From: Zygnema cylindricum
Lineage: Eukaryota; Streptophyta; Zygnematophyceae; Zygnematales; Zygnemataceae
Direction of reading: 5' to 3'
Length of the DNA stretch: 64,000 nucleotides
Assembly: GCA_037447655.1 (NCBI GenBank)
Contig: JBBHKE010000236.1
Span: forward strand, 1-64,000
Shown here: positions 52,665 to 64,000 of the stretch, in pieces
How positions within the stretch are numbered: position 1 is the stretch's first letter
Layout of the letters: every line of letters begins with the position of its first letter
The notes under the pieces: generated by a model
Told to the model about the DNA's origin: nothing
What the model saw: only the letters and a program-made list of their open reading frames with translations
Databases searched by the model: none
Made by a program: the position numbers and the translations under genes

Positions 52665-55543
52665 ACGTACAATCTTTCACAAAATGACGTAAGTGACTGT
52701 GCGCAGCCAAAATAGTCACTGCCATGATCAATTCCCAAAAGTTATTTACCCTAATAGCGATACAAGGTGCATTGTACTTCGAGTAAAAATTATTTTGTAA
52801 TTTATGTAACACGTGTCTACGTCCTTTTCGCACGCAATTCATTAATTCTGTCGTCACCGACATTATGGATTCGTAATCACCTGTATTAGGGTGTCGCGAA
52901 CCGTTCCATCGATTTTGATTGAACGAATGAAGTCTAACAAGTATAGTGTAGGATGGTTATTTGGATTTTTTTTTTACTTCTCCTTTCCCACTCACTATTG
53001 AAATTAACCGTGTTTCGCGCTACTCTACTTGAGGGTCATTTTTTGCACATTTTGGCTGTGATATGCAGCTTAATGTTAAAGTCATTGTTTCGTTCTCCGC
53101 CAGGGAGATTCCACAATTTTCAATTTTAATCTTAAGTCGCGGCTTTTGAAAATTTGTTGTTTGAGGCCCATGGTCTCCCTCTCCCATTCGCTCTACCTTT
53201 TCCCATCCCTCTCGCTCTCCCTCTATTCCCCTTTTTCTCCCCCTCCATGTAAAAAAAACTTGACAGTAGGTAGTGTACATTCTGTGAACACTTGGCTCGG
53301 TTGGGTTGGGTTCAATCCTTTTTTACTTTGATTGGGTCTAAACTGAACCAAATAGCTTAATATGTGATTTCACAATTCCTAACCAAAACACGCTGTTTAA
53401 TTTTGCGAAACCAAACCGGCCACACCAATAAAACAGTACTAGTCACAAACTCCCTAATAGTTGTTAGCAAACCACATGTTCTCCGTCAAGTTTATATCAT
53501 TGTTTTACGTATTTTATATATTAACATGTATTTTTGTTGTTTTTTATTCCCAAATACGTTTGATATTTTCTTGCTTTTCCATTAATACATCGGTTCAATT
53601 TGACTTTGGCTATCCGACAGAACAAACAATTTTTGCAATCGTTAGAAGCAAACCATTCTATAAAACACTAAAAAAGAAATTTAACAAAATGAGTCGTAAA
53701 AAAATCGGTTCAGTTTGGTTCGGTTCATTTCACACCAAATCGGTCCTACAACTATATTGTGCGACCTTTAGTTTTTCATCATACAACTTTAGGTTCATTC
53801 GATGTTTGGTTCGGACAAACTACATATGTGTACGGTATAGCGACCGCTGATAATCTATATGATGCTCAACGATTGGTTTTTCCACGCTTAGAATGCACAT
53901 ATTTGAGCCAAATATGTACAGTTTGAAGTCATCGAACGTCGTGTAAAAACGTTACTGTAATAACATAGTATTTTAACATTATATAAACTTTGTCGTTAAG
54001 TAGTAGTTGTGCTTATTATAGAAGTTCAAACTTAAAAACATCGTATTCAACTTATTCAACAATGAATGAAACCTTTGAACATCAACAAAAATAAAATATG
54101 GTGGAGAAAATTATGAACAAATATCTTCGCACATAGTTGTTCACTAAATCACAAAAATGTACCATATAAAATTGTACGTTTGGTGTATTTCACACGCAAA
54201 TCCCTTGTTCTGCATGCTTTAAGTGTAGGCAATACTGAATTTACTTGGTCTTTAATTTATATTCTATATGTATTTGAATTGTAGTTAAGGTTACCTTGAC
54301 AATTGCTATTTGTGATTTAGGGGGTATCCCTATGTATGCAAGTTTACCCCTTTTCTAATTGTTTTTCACGTGTACCAAACGAAAAATTGTAAAATCTACC
54401 TTGGCATAAGGTTTTAAAAACCATGAGTCTGTTCACCACATTACGTCTTCAATTAGTATGCTCCGAGAAAAAGAAAGATTTTGAAAAAAACTCTCATATG
54501 TTTCGAAAAGGCTACATATCAAATATGGACAACAGGCTCTCGATACAGAACATTACTTTCAAGTTTTTTTTTTCCAAAGTGCAGATATCGCTTATGTTTG
54601 AGCTTTAAAAACTCACGGTGACAGTGTGATGTCATCATTCATTAAGAGTGGTAATAACCTTAAAGGTTCAAAAATCTTATGCACAAATAAAGACATACAA
54701 GCCAAACTTGTGTAAAAACCTACCTTTTATGCCCTCGGTTTCTCAGTCGAGCACATTTAAAAATATAACGAAAACATAATCCTTTTGCCAAAGGTGTTCG
54801 TTCCTCTTAATTTTCAATTGTATAAAATTGGAATAAAATAGTTGCTTCATTTTTTTCGCCAAAAATCATTTAAAAGGTAATATATGACCTTCGTATCTAA
54901 GGTGCAAAACGTTTTTTAGTTTTCTTCGATGGTGAAGTTTGATATAAAGTGGACAAATTGTGTTGTTATTTTTCTTTATTGTGAATCGATGTGAGCAACG
55001 TTTTTGGTTGGATTGTCTAATTTTCGTCCCAATCTTCTATAGCTTTAAGATAGGGGTTTTATAATACATGTGGCTTGTACGAAAAAAAAAAGATTTGCTC
55101 GTAAAGTACTCATGTTGTATGTGTGCACCGAGCATACCAAATGTTTACGTACATTGTCGTCACCTTTTTTGTCAACATTTTAACATGATAAGACATCATT
55201 GTTGACAAAGAAATGTTGCACGGTTTTTGTTAACAATGTTTGGGACAATAACAGAAAAACAATCTATCCACTGCAAACAGGCAAAAAATAAATGCGGTTG
55301 GTAATATAATAGTTGCACCTACATTATATTAAAGGTCCCCATTGTGTGTGACGTTTTCATTCAAAGTCGTTTAATTGTGGCTTGGGCAGCTTCAACCCCT
55401 TTAAACCCTTAGAAACATCCATACTACTAAACCTTTCAAGCCATTTCGATGCCTTTCAACTATTTGTTGATTGTCATGCAATTAAACCCTAAGTTTGAAC
55501 CTACTCGTTTGCTACCCATACTTCATGGGTTATGTGCATATTG
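52665..55543. other. Non-genic AT-rich DNA
   Basis: No gene or transposase recognised. At about 53280-53760 the GGTTCGGTT/AACCGAACC-type degenerate motif common in plant intergenic repeats recurs (for example GTTTGGTTCGGTTC near 53714). Short open frames lack motifs. Confidence 0.55.
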
Positions 55544-55952
55544 TATCCCATGATAGATATGAAAGTCTCTTTTATAATTAGGGTTAATTAGTATTCATCG
55601 TAGTTCACTATAGGATACCAAGAATTGTTGTCAAACTAAAAAAAAAACTATAGTGGGGTTTACGAAGGCTTCAAATTATAATTAGATTATGAATGGAGTG
55701 GTTGATTGTAAATTGTTCAAAGAATTTTAAGAAAAAGAACAGTTGTGTCATAAATTATATTTTAGGTTTAAGGGCTATGATTAATGGGCACCAACAATAT
55801 AGTGGTGTTGACTTTAATAAGCAAAAACTATACTTTAATGCTTCTTTCTTTGCTCCGTCTAAAAGTTCGATATTTGTTGTTACCCTTTCCTATAAGTTAA
55901 CACAACTTAACATACATACAAATGTGGTTGACTATTTTAGTATTTGATGTTT
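55544..55952 (+). repeat. Left arm of a second inverted repeat
   Basis: Pairs in reverse with 58317-58765; shared pieces include ATATGAAAGTCTC, GGTTAATTAGTATTCATCG, AAAACTATACTT and ATGTGGTTGACTATTTTAG. The arms diverge abruptly at both ends. Confidence 0.82.
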
Positions 55953-58316
55953 TGGGGTACGTCCCCATGTATTATAGTATCGACTTTAATTTGTCGTTTT
56001 AACCTAAAACGCAGTTCCGTACAAGAAAAACTTTAGCCGTACAAATAAATAAATTCTTTAAAAGTACAGCAAACGTCAAGTCGATACTTTGAATGTAATT
56101 CATGTTTGTTGTCATGTGAACGCATATTGGTGTTTTCCTTTTTTCGACCCCCGGGCAAGAGAATTGAGCCTGTCAAAAAACTTCATGAAAAATCACCTCG
56201 CGATTGATTTCAGGGGAAGTATCACCCAAACAACGAATGAAAAATGACTCACACACGCGCCACACAAGTGGGAAAATTTAGGACGAGGGGAGATTACTCG
56301 CTATTTTTTTACCTGCCCGTCACGAGCATGTACGGAAAAGACTAGGATGTACGGAAAAAAATCTGCAGGGGTCTCGGACCTCCAATTTCATTCATGGGTC
56401 CATAAAGTACAATTTTGCACGGTCGGAGGTCGTCCGTACTCTATACTATTTAAGACGAACCTATATTAGAATTAAAAACGCTAATTAAACTTTACCTTAA
56501 ATAGAATAATGAAAAAAAATAGAATCATTTACTCTATTTCATGTGATAGAGTCGAAATTTTGAGCGACCGAATTAGAGTAATTTACTTTAATTACAATTC
56601 GCGGTGTAGCCAATCACTGGACGAAGTGATCTTTTGCTTCGAAAACTCATAATCGGACGGTCGACGTTGTCGCCCAAAAGTTTGGAGAATCTTGATGAAT
56701 CTCTAGTAATCATGTTTTACATATTAAAAAAAACAGTACAGCCCTGTACGGCAATGAGCTAGATCTGTACGGAAAGGCCCTTTTTCAAGTAAACAACCCC
56801 ACTTTTCGCCTAATGGAAGTTCACCCTTAGAGCGTTGTTCTATTAGGCGGTCTCAGTAAACATTAAAAAATCGTTTACTGAAGCCAGCGTTCCATTGTGT
56901 CGGGTCAGTAACCAACATTTTATTTGCGTAGCACAATTTGATTGGTCCACATAATAGATGAATACGACTATGGTAATCTTCAGAGAATCTCTGACAGTGA
57001 ACTTTGACCACATATTTGTAACCCGCGAAGGAAAAAAGTGACGCATACGACGTATTGAATAAAATCTGTAAGGACGGACGAAACTTAATATTTGTAAAAG
57101 CGTACGAATATGTCAGAATGGTTAGTGGATGACAACAGAAGCGTGAAACAATATCCTCCGTCGAAGATTTTCTTACGACTTCCGGTTGCCTCGCATCCTC
57201 CCTGGAAGAAGGCACATGTGGTCGCGCTGTCGTTGTGGATATTTGCTCACTTTCCACAAGGCACAGTGTTATTCGTTTTGGCGCTTAGAATTGACCTACT
57301 CCGGGTCACTTGTTGCGAACTGAAAGTGTCAGACGATGGCGTATCCAATTATGCATCTGATGGTCCACGTTTACGCCCATAGACGTGGAGAATCGAATCC
57401 CTCATTCAGTAGGCTTGTTTTTCTGACTTTTTTTTTTGTACGACACTGTACGGAACAGTACGACTTTCAGTAAACAACGGCATTTTTCCCCTAATGGAAC
57501 CTCACCTTTATTCACCATCTGATAATGCACGCTCACACGTGGCAGTAATTAGGGTTTGTTGGTGGTTACAATAGTTGGCGTATCCACCGTCCAGATCAGT
57601 CACAGCTTTTAGAATATTATTCAGGACTGTGGACCAAAACCGCATTCATTTAGTGCGCCAAAAAATACGGTCGATTCGTACGTTTACGAAGTTACAAAAC
57701 GCAGTACACCGCGAATCGCTATTTGCGTATTGAACAGTAACTCGGTTCCCCCAAATTTGGACCCAAATTCTTAAATAACATTAATAATTCTTTTCTTTTC
57801 TTTATGCCTTTTAGGGTTTTGTTCCAATTAGCGTTAATAACGAAAGTACACTGCGATTTAAATAGTGTGGTGTACGGTCAGTGTCAGACCGTAAAAATTT
57901 AGCCTCTCTAGGTGAAAAAGTACAAAAAATAATTTAACATAAGCACGTGCACATGTGAATGTGCACTATAAGAAAGTGAAAGTTTTAACTGACATAAAAT
58001 AGTCTAACAAGTAGGGACGATAAAATTACGCGACGGCATACGATTTCAAAGATTTTGTATGGATACATATATTAGTGTAAGCACGTTTAGGGTTTTTACA
58101 TTTTTTTTTGAAAAATCCTAATTAGCATTAGTAAAAAATTTAGAATATTTGTTTTTTTTTGAAATTTTCAAATTCCCAATTAGCGTTAATAACGCTTATT
58201 ATTTTTATACGCTATCTAATCTTATACGCTAATAGCGATTCGGTGTACTGTAGTGAACGTACCGAGGATCAATAATCCGACATAACCGTCTAAAACTCTA
58301 AAACGTCAAAGTCATT
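55953..58316. other. Loop of the second inverted repeat
   Basis: 2.36 kb without recognisable coding sequence. It contains two similar blocks with GTACGG...GTAAACAAC...CTAATGGAA(G)TTCACC (56725-56832 and 57430-57512) and GTACACCGCGAATCG at about 57710 and, inverted, near 58240 and 56600. No transposase was found in any frame. Confidence 0.55.
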
Positions 58317-58765
58317 AAAACATCAAACACTAAAATAGTCAACCACATTTGTACATGTGTTATGTTGTGTTAACTTTTAGGAAAGCGTAACAAAAAATAT
58401 CGAACTTTTTATGCGGGGTGCCTAACTTATTTTTAGTTTTCCATACAAGTAGCAAAGCAAGAAGCATTCAAGTATAGTTTTTGCTTATTAAAGTCAACAC
58501 CAATATATTGTTTGGTGCACATTAATTCTAGCCCTTGAACCTATAATAGAATTTATAACATAACTGTTATTTTTCTTAAATTCTTTGAAAAAATACAATC
58601 AACCACGCCATTCATGATCTAATTAGAATTTTAAGCCTCACAATAAACCATAAACCCCACAATAGCTTTTTGTTTAGTTTATAGTTCTTGGTGTCCTATA
58701 GTGACCTACGATGAATACTAATTAACCCCAATTAGAAAAGAGACTTTCATATCTACCGTGGGATA
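58317..58765 (-). repeat. Right arm of the second inverted repeat
   Basis: Inverted partner of 55544-55952; about 40 bp longer because of small indels. Confidence 0.82.
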
Positions 58766-60593
58766 ATCTCTATAACCTCTACAAATCCACCTTAATTCTT
58801 GTTCTTTAGCTAAAACATATACCGTTCTACACCAAAAAAGCACAAAGCAAGTGGTATCGATTTAAGGGTTTTTTTTTTTAAGGACATAAATGAATCAACA
58901 TCCATTGCAAATATTATTGGGCGTTTTCGTCTTTTCTAACCAAACTACCTAATCTACCTCAAAACATTACACGTAGTAAGTTTGGTTCTCACTGATAGAT
59001 ATTGCCAAACAGATAATCAAGTTATTCTAAGTTTGGAAGATTTTGGAGTCTTCTAAAGGATTTTGGACTATTCTACTTTGTCTTGCCTTGCCGTACATGG
59101 TGAGGTCTATTTATAAAATATAAACTCTTACAAATCGCGATTTGGTGAGGTGGTGCCACCTATGAGATCATTGCAAGAGAAATATTTATTCGACGTCGTC
59201 ACACGTGTCACATCTAACGTTTAATCGGTGAAAAACGATTCTAGAAAAGGCAGATGCTCTAAAAGAATTGAATTGCATTTTGGGATTTTGGCAGTATACA
59301 CAAATTTTTAAGACTTCCAATTAAGACTTTCACTATTCTTTTTCATCATGAAGGGTTTGATGGTGACTTTAGTGTTGATCACTTCGTTGCTAGGATTGAT
59401 TTATCGATAAAGTTTACGGAGGAGTAAACATGCCTACCGTAAAACCCACCCCCTCATTCTAAAACTAATATGGGTCTAGACGAGATCAATGAGTTCGATA
59501 ATAATACTTTTTAGTGCGCAAAAAGCCCAAAAAATAATTTATAAGTCGCGAATAGGTTTCAATGGTTTTCGTCAATGTTGAAAGTAGAAATTTTGTATTT
59601 TTCTTATTGTTAGTCACATGTTCAAACCTCATAAATGCAAATGTCCAAAAGTTTGATTTCTAGCGAATGTAAATTAGTGATTTAACCGATTTTAAGCGCG
59701 AGAGTCTGGACTTTACGGTAATTCAACAAATTCATGAAATAGTTTTCCAACTGTTTCAATGCCCGGTTTATACATTTCGACTAAGAATAACTCAGAAATC
59801 TTTGATTTATAGAGTTCAAAATATACTATAAATCACAAACTACATCATGAATTGCTATTAGGGTTAATAAAAAACAAAACAAGAATGTACTAAGATAACA
59901 CCAATTCGATGGTGATTGTCTTTTTAAAATAAAATAGCGTTGGTAAAACTAATTGTTTTTTTTTTTCTTCGGGCCAAAGTTTCAAATGGTTTAAAGTTGG
60001 GCACTTCATTTGAAATTTTAAAAGAAACAGAAGAAATAATAATAAAATAATAACAGAAACCAAATAAGAAATAATAACAATAATAAAAACCCTAAAAAAC
60101 AAAAAAAAAACGTAAACCTAACAGCAAATCACTGTGTATTGCACCAAAAAACCATTATTGACATCCACACTTTTTTTCTGTCAACATTTTGAAAATGAAA
60201 GCAAGCATTTTTTTTAAACATAAAGGTACAAAATAAACTTGTAAATCTACTAAAAACAAACAATTCTACAACGAACATCATCTAATCTACAAGTTCCGGA
60301 AAAAAAAATAGGAAAACGAAAAAAAAAAAGGGAAGTATTTGGTAAAGTCAAACTAAAAGGTATAAAAACAATTAAAAAAAAAAAACGAACTAAAAAAAAC
60401 AATTCACTACACTATGCTAAAAAAAATGTTAATTTTCTACTAATTACTAAATAAACAATAAAAAAAGGTCCGAACCAAGTATCTTAGGTTCTAGAAAATG
60501 AACATTTGTAAATAATAAAAAAAAAAAATCGCTATCATAAAAGACACCATTCTCTCTAGTGCCAAAAAACGAAAAAATGAAGGAACCAAAGTA
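58766..60593. other. Non-genic AT-rich DNA
   Basis: No gene recognised. From about 59870 to 60540 the plus strand is strongly A-rich with many runs of A. Confidence 0.55.
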
Positions 60594-60866
60594 ATCTCTC
60601 TCTATCTCCCTCCCTCTCCACCTCCCTTCCCCCTCTCCCCCTATCCCCGCCTCTCCTCTTCCCATCCCTCTTCCCCTCTCCCTCCCGCTCTCTCCCCCCC
60701 CTCTCTCTCCCTCCCTCCCTCCCGTCCTCTCTCCCTCTCCTCTCCCTCTCTCGCCCTCTTTCTCACCCTCTCCCTCTTTCTCTCCCTCTCCCTTCCCCTC
60801 TCCCTCTCCCTCTCTCTGCCTCTCCCGCTCTCCCTCTCTATCTCTCTCTTTTCTCCCTCTCTCTTT
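60594..60866. repeat. CTCTCCC/CCCTCTC microsatellite
   Basis: Almost pure pyrimidine on the plus strand, imperfect (TCTCCC)n and (TC)n. It lies downstream of the zinc-finger gene and would be purine-rich (GGGAGA) if transcribed with it. Confidence 0.9.
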
Positions 60867-61107
60867 GTGAGAAAAGTGTCATTTTACAAAACTAAAATCA
60901 CAACAATCGAGTATTGTAAAATTTTATAAATAAAGAACAAAAAAAACCCATATAGACCTTTATATTCATGACTTGATAAGTCTCCATTTAATTTTTTTCT
61001 TTCTTTCTCTCTTCAATCTCCTTTGGATATCGAGCTTCCCTCTCCTACTCTCTTCTCCTTGCCTTCAGCAGACGTTCCTCTTTCCACTCTTTCCCCATCC
61101 TCTCGCA

Positions 61108-61340
61108 CCACCTCTCTCCCTCTCTCTCTCCCTCTCTCCTCTTTCCCACTCCCTCACTCTTTCCCTCTTTCCCTTTCTCTCGATCCCTCTCTCCCTCTGT
61201 CTATATCTCTCTCTTCTTTCCCTCTCTCCCTCTCTCTGTACCTCTCTCCCCCTTTTCCTCTCTCCCTCTCTCTCTTACCGTCTCCCCCTCTGTCCCTCTC
61301 TCCCCCTTTTCCTCTCTCCCTCTCTCTCTTTCCCTCTCCC
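61108..61340. repeat. CTCTCCC microsatellite next to the stop codon
   Basis: Second pyrimidine-rich tract, ending 3 bp from the stop codon of the zinc-finger gene. Ser/Leu/Pro-rich open frames through it on the plus strand are repeat artefacts. Confidence 0.9.
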
Positions 61341-61343
61341 AAA

Positions 61344-64000
61344 TCATAGTGCCAGTTTCAAATCCAAATCTACTCCCTTCTTCGTCTCTTTCCTTCTTTT
61401 CAAACCTATCATTGCTAAAGGAGATTCCTCCATAGACTCCCTCTCTCCATTCATCTCCCTCTGGCAATTTGTCTGCATCTGAAAATTTAAATTTGTCTGC
61501 ATCTGAAAATTTGACACTGAATTTGTCTGCATTTGAAAAATCGAATTCGAATTTGTCTGCATCTGGGAACCTGCATTTGTCTGTACTGGGAAATTTGAAT
61601 TTGTCTGTATCTGCTTGTTCGACCGTATCTGCTCATTCGTCTGTATCTGCGAGTTTGTCTGAATCTGCTCGTTTGTCTGTATCTGCTCGTTCGTCTGTAT
61701 CTGGGAGTTCGTCTTTTCCTGCAAATCAGACTGATTTTGGGCCAATTGTTGCTCGATCGAAATTCGTCGCAAAATTTCTTGGGCCAACCACGTTTTGTTC
61801 AAAACCTTCTCGGAAGCTTCCGGGAGGCTTCTCTGCAAAGAAGGCAAAGGCTGAGCGGCAACTTCCGAGAAGTTTCCTCCCGTTTCCGGCATGGTTTGAG
61901 CTCGTCCTATATGCTGTCCCTCGAGTTGACTTCCTCCTCCAAATTGGGTTTCTGGGAATTGAGGATTTTCTCCAAAACCGGGCTTCAAAAAATGGGGTAG
62001 AGTGAGAGTCCTTCCAGCCACGGCTCCTTCTCCTCCTCCTTCTCTTCCTCCTCCTGTTGTGACATTTGTAGACAGAATGGGAGGAGAGATTTGAGGCGAA
62101 ATTTGAGATGAAATCGGAGCCGTCAATTTTTTCGTCGAAATCGTTCCACACTCGGATGGGAATATATTACGAGACAAACGACACGGAACGGAAAAAAAGT
62201 TACAGTATTGGGCACAGCAGGGTTCTATGTTGGGTAAATCCGTTAAAGGAGAAAAAGACGAAGACGCCGCGCTCCCATTGGTCAGGGGAAAATCGGAGGA
62301 CCCAAAAAACGACGAAGGGACAGATAAACCGTCAAGAGATCCTCCGAGATCTTTAACCATCGGTGGTTCTGCAAAAAAAGGCAGTTAGAAAAAGAAATAA
62401 AGAAAAAAAGAAAAGAAAAAGAAACGAACAAAAAATAAACATCAGTCGAAGAAAAAAATTAAAATGCACAAAAGTTCTATAAAAAAATTTAACAAGTTTC
62501 ACTAAAAAATAAACATAAAAGAACGGACAAAAAAATGACGAGGAACTTTTGAAGAACACTATGCATACGTTGCAAAAAAAAAAAAAAAAAAATAAATAAA
62601 AAGTAGTTAAACAAAAAAACTAAAGAGGAAGTTAAATAAAAAAAGAAAAAAAGACGCAAAGAAAAAGAAAAATTAGTACCTCCCGAAAAATCGCCGTCTC
62701 CTGCAGAAAAAATTCCCGAGGAAATTTTCCCTCCTTTAACCGAAAAGTTGGACCCATTTGCGGAAAAACTGCCACCTCCAATCGATGACCTCCAGATTTC
62801 GAGTTTCACGAGCTCATCTTCCTGAACCCTCCCACCATTTCTTTCGATCTTCCTCTTTCCTCCCCTCCTCCTGCTCCCCCTCCTCCTCCTCCTCCTCCTC
62901 CTCCTCCTCTCTCCTTCTGCCCCTGTTTCCCTCTCGGTTTCCTTTTCCCCGAAAGGTTTTTCTGCGGTAAATCGGGATGTACTCCTTTCAGTTCCCTGTG
63001 ACCGTTTCTATGTCCTCCTAACGCTTGTACCGTTGGGAACCTCATACCACAAATAGTACACACGTGTGGACCCGCCCCTGTATGCCAGCTAGTCAACGGA
63101 GTCAATAGAGTAAACGAAGTCAATGAAGTCAACGGATTCGAAGAAGTCAACGGGTTTGAAGAAGTCAACGGGGTCGAGGACAGAGTCAACGATGGACTCG
63201 AGGAATTCAAAGGAGTCAATGAAGTCAAAGAAGTCAACAGAGTTGCGAGGATTGTGGGATTCGAAGAAGTCAAGGAAGACAACGGAGTCAATGAATTTGA
63301 GGGATTGGAGGAAGTCAAAGGAGTGGAGGGAGTAGACAGAGAGAGAGGGGAGAAATGGGATTGAGGAAGAGGGGAAGGTGTAGAATGGGACAAAAGGGAG
63401 TCATTAGGGAGAGAAAGGGACTTTGTATGAGTCCCAAAAAAAGAGGAAGAAGAAGGGGGCAAATGGGGTGTAGTTTGGGAAGTTTGGGTATTTTGGGTGC
63501 TTGGGAAATCGAGTGAATTTTGAAAGTTTTGGGAATTTGAATTTTGGGTGTTTTGATATTGTTTCAAATTTTTCACATTTTGGAACGTATCGACGTTTGG
63601 AAACATTTGGGAATTTGAAATAAATGATGATGGAGCGTTTCCGGTATTCGAATTATTCGAAGACAAGTTATTATAATTCATATTGTCGCCGTCGTTCTTA
63701 TTGTTCGCATTTCTATCGCTCCTTCCATCATTGTTGATATTATTATTACTATCACTATTACTACATTTATAATGAAAACTATTCCTATTATCATTATTAT
63801 CGTACAAAAAACTAGTAGGGTTTTCCGATTCCATATTGGACCTCCACGACCCGGGAAGACTAAAAAGGGTGTCACTGAGGGACCTCTTCGGAGCCTCCTT
63901 CCTCACCGAGGAAGACAACAAAGTCGCCGTACCGAAACCCTTGTCCGTACTGTCCGTACAATCCGTACGGGAGGATGTACGGCCGGGCGGCAGGCTCCAG
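61344..64000 (-). CDS. One-finger C2H2 zinc finger protein with EAR motif (5' end uncertain)
   Basis: Probable nuclear transcriptional repressor. Exon 1 runs from the window edge or from ATG 63834 (MESENPTSF) to 62680; exon 2 runs 62368-61344. The frame is open upstream of 63834 to the window edge, so the true start is unknown. Features: Asn-rich stretch; Ser/Thr/Pro-rich stretch with imperfect LTSSNP repeats (plus strand about 63090-63340); one finger CTICGMRFPTVQALGGHRNGH (C-x2-C-x12-H-x3-H, plant QALGGH core, about 63000-63060); a GGA-repeat tract (62866-62911); a conserved-looking EDELVKLEIWRSS segment; then exon 2 with about ten Q(I/M)QTN repeats and the terminal DLDLKLAL, an LxLxL EAR motif that recruits TOPLESS-type corepressors in known plant proteins. 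The finger frame runs to a stop at 62806-62808, and the segment joining exon 2 is in another frame. A 1-2 base difference in the GGA tract, or a missed small intron, must separate them. The finger class resembles SUPERMAN/KNUCKLES-type proteins but I cannot assign an orthologue. Confidence 0.8.
62369..62679 (-). other. Intron of the zinc-finger gene
   Basis: Donor GGGAG|GTACTAATT (62680/62679) and acceptor TTTTTTTGCAG|AACC (62369/62368). It is 311 nt long and T-rich in gene direction. Joining gives an in-phase codon (G|AA) leading into PPMVKDLGG of exon 2, which supports the model. Confidence 0.72.
63930..63990. repeat. GTACGG-repeat cluster at the 5' side of the gene
   Basis: GTACGG or CCGTAC occurs six or more times within about 55 bp (for example CCGTACTGTCCGTACAATCC). 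GTAC is the core bound by SBP-box factors in known plants. Whether this is promoter or coding sequence depends on the unknown start of the gene. Confidence 0.5.

Noticed and set aside
53364-53850. Membrane-protein-like open frames in the AT-rich region
   Set aside because: Hydrophobic composition follows from T-rich DNA; no motifs, no splice support and no similarity between neighbouring frames.
56853-57382. Overlapping 134- and 90-residue frames near 57 kb as a gene
   Set aside because: They are opposite-strand shadows of each other inside the loop of an inverted repeat, with no recognisable domain.
60973-61482. Ser/Leu/Pro-rich 169-residue plus-strand frame
   Set aside because: It is translation of the CT microsatellite, opposite the zinc-finger gene, without any domain.

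Overview
This is a repeat-dominated stretch of a plant nuclear genome. The evidence is the plant-type C2H2 zinc finger with a QALGGH core and an LxLxL (EAR) tail at the right edge, the abundance of Ty1/copia and Ty3/gypsy LTR retrotransposons nested in one another, and an initiator-Met tRNA primer site. I cannot name the species. The overall make-up would fit a large-genome plant such as a fern, lycophyte or gymnosperm, but that is inference. A run of 10 N at 25773-25782 shows a scaffold join.

Left third (1-22930): the tail of one copia element (Copia-1, LTR 1139-2208) is followed by a much-interrupted copia element (Copia-3, 2359-22930). Its 5' LTR is split by a complete but decayed relative (Copia-2, 3055-9222). 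The two halves of the split LTR sum to 1129 bp, exactly the length of the 3' LTR. Inside Copia-3 sit a fragment of another LTR family (about 12190-12803) and, within the reverse transcriptase, a minus-strand gag-protease-only element (TRGAG-1, 13269-20636). All these copia relatives use a primer site complementary to the anticodon-loop half of initiator-Met tRNA. Their LTRs carry an antisense tRNA-like module.

Middle (22931-49385): a non-genic GTAC-rich stretch, then a degenerate copia-like element with paired LTRs (Copia-5, 24412-30496) that contains no pol. Next is a minus-strand Ty3/gypsy element (30497-44020), interrupted by a young, nearly intact copia element (Copia-4, 36326-42383, perfect CTTCT target duplication). 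The gypsy element is the most remarkable object here: between its protease and its reverse transcriptase it encodes a recognisable cytosine-5 DNA methyltransferase domain (32533-33614, motifs I, IV, VI and VIII readable), now broken by stops. Beyond it lie an LTR fragment and a second gag-protease-only element (TRGAG-2, 44772 to about 49385, truncated).

Right quarter (49386-64000): AT-rich DNA without recognisable genes. It contains two large foldback structures (arms 50501-50880/52265-52664 and 55544-55952/58317-58765), a solo copia LTR (51239-52157), small recurring GTAC-containing repeats and long CT microsatellites. The only apparent host gene is at the very end on the minus strand (61344 to the window edge). 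It encodes a one-finger C2H2 protein with N/Q-rich and Ser/Thr/Pro-rich regions, one supported intron (62369-62679) and a C-terminal EAR repression motif. A reading-frame break lies in or near a GGA-repeat tract. Almost every other coding region is a retroelement pseudogene; only Copia-4 looks recently mobile.
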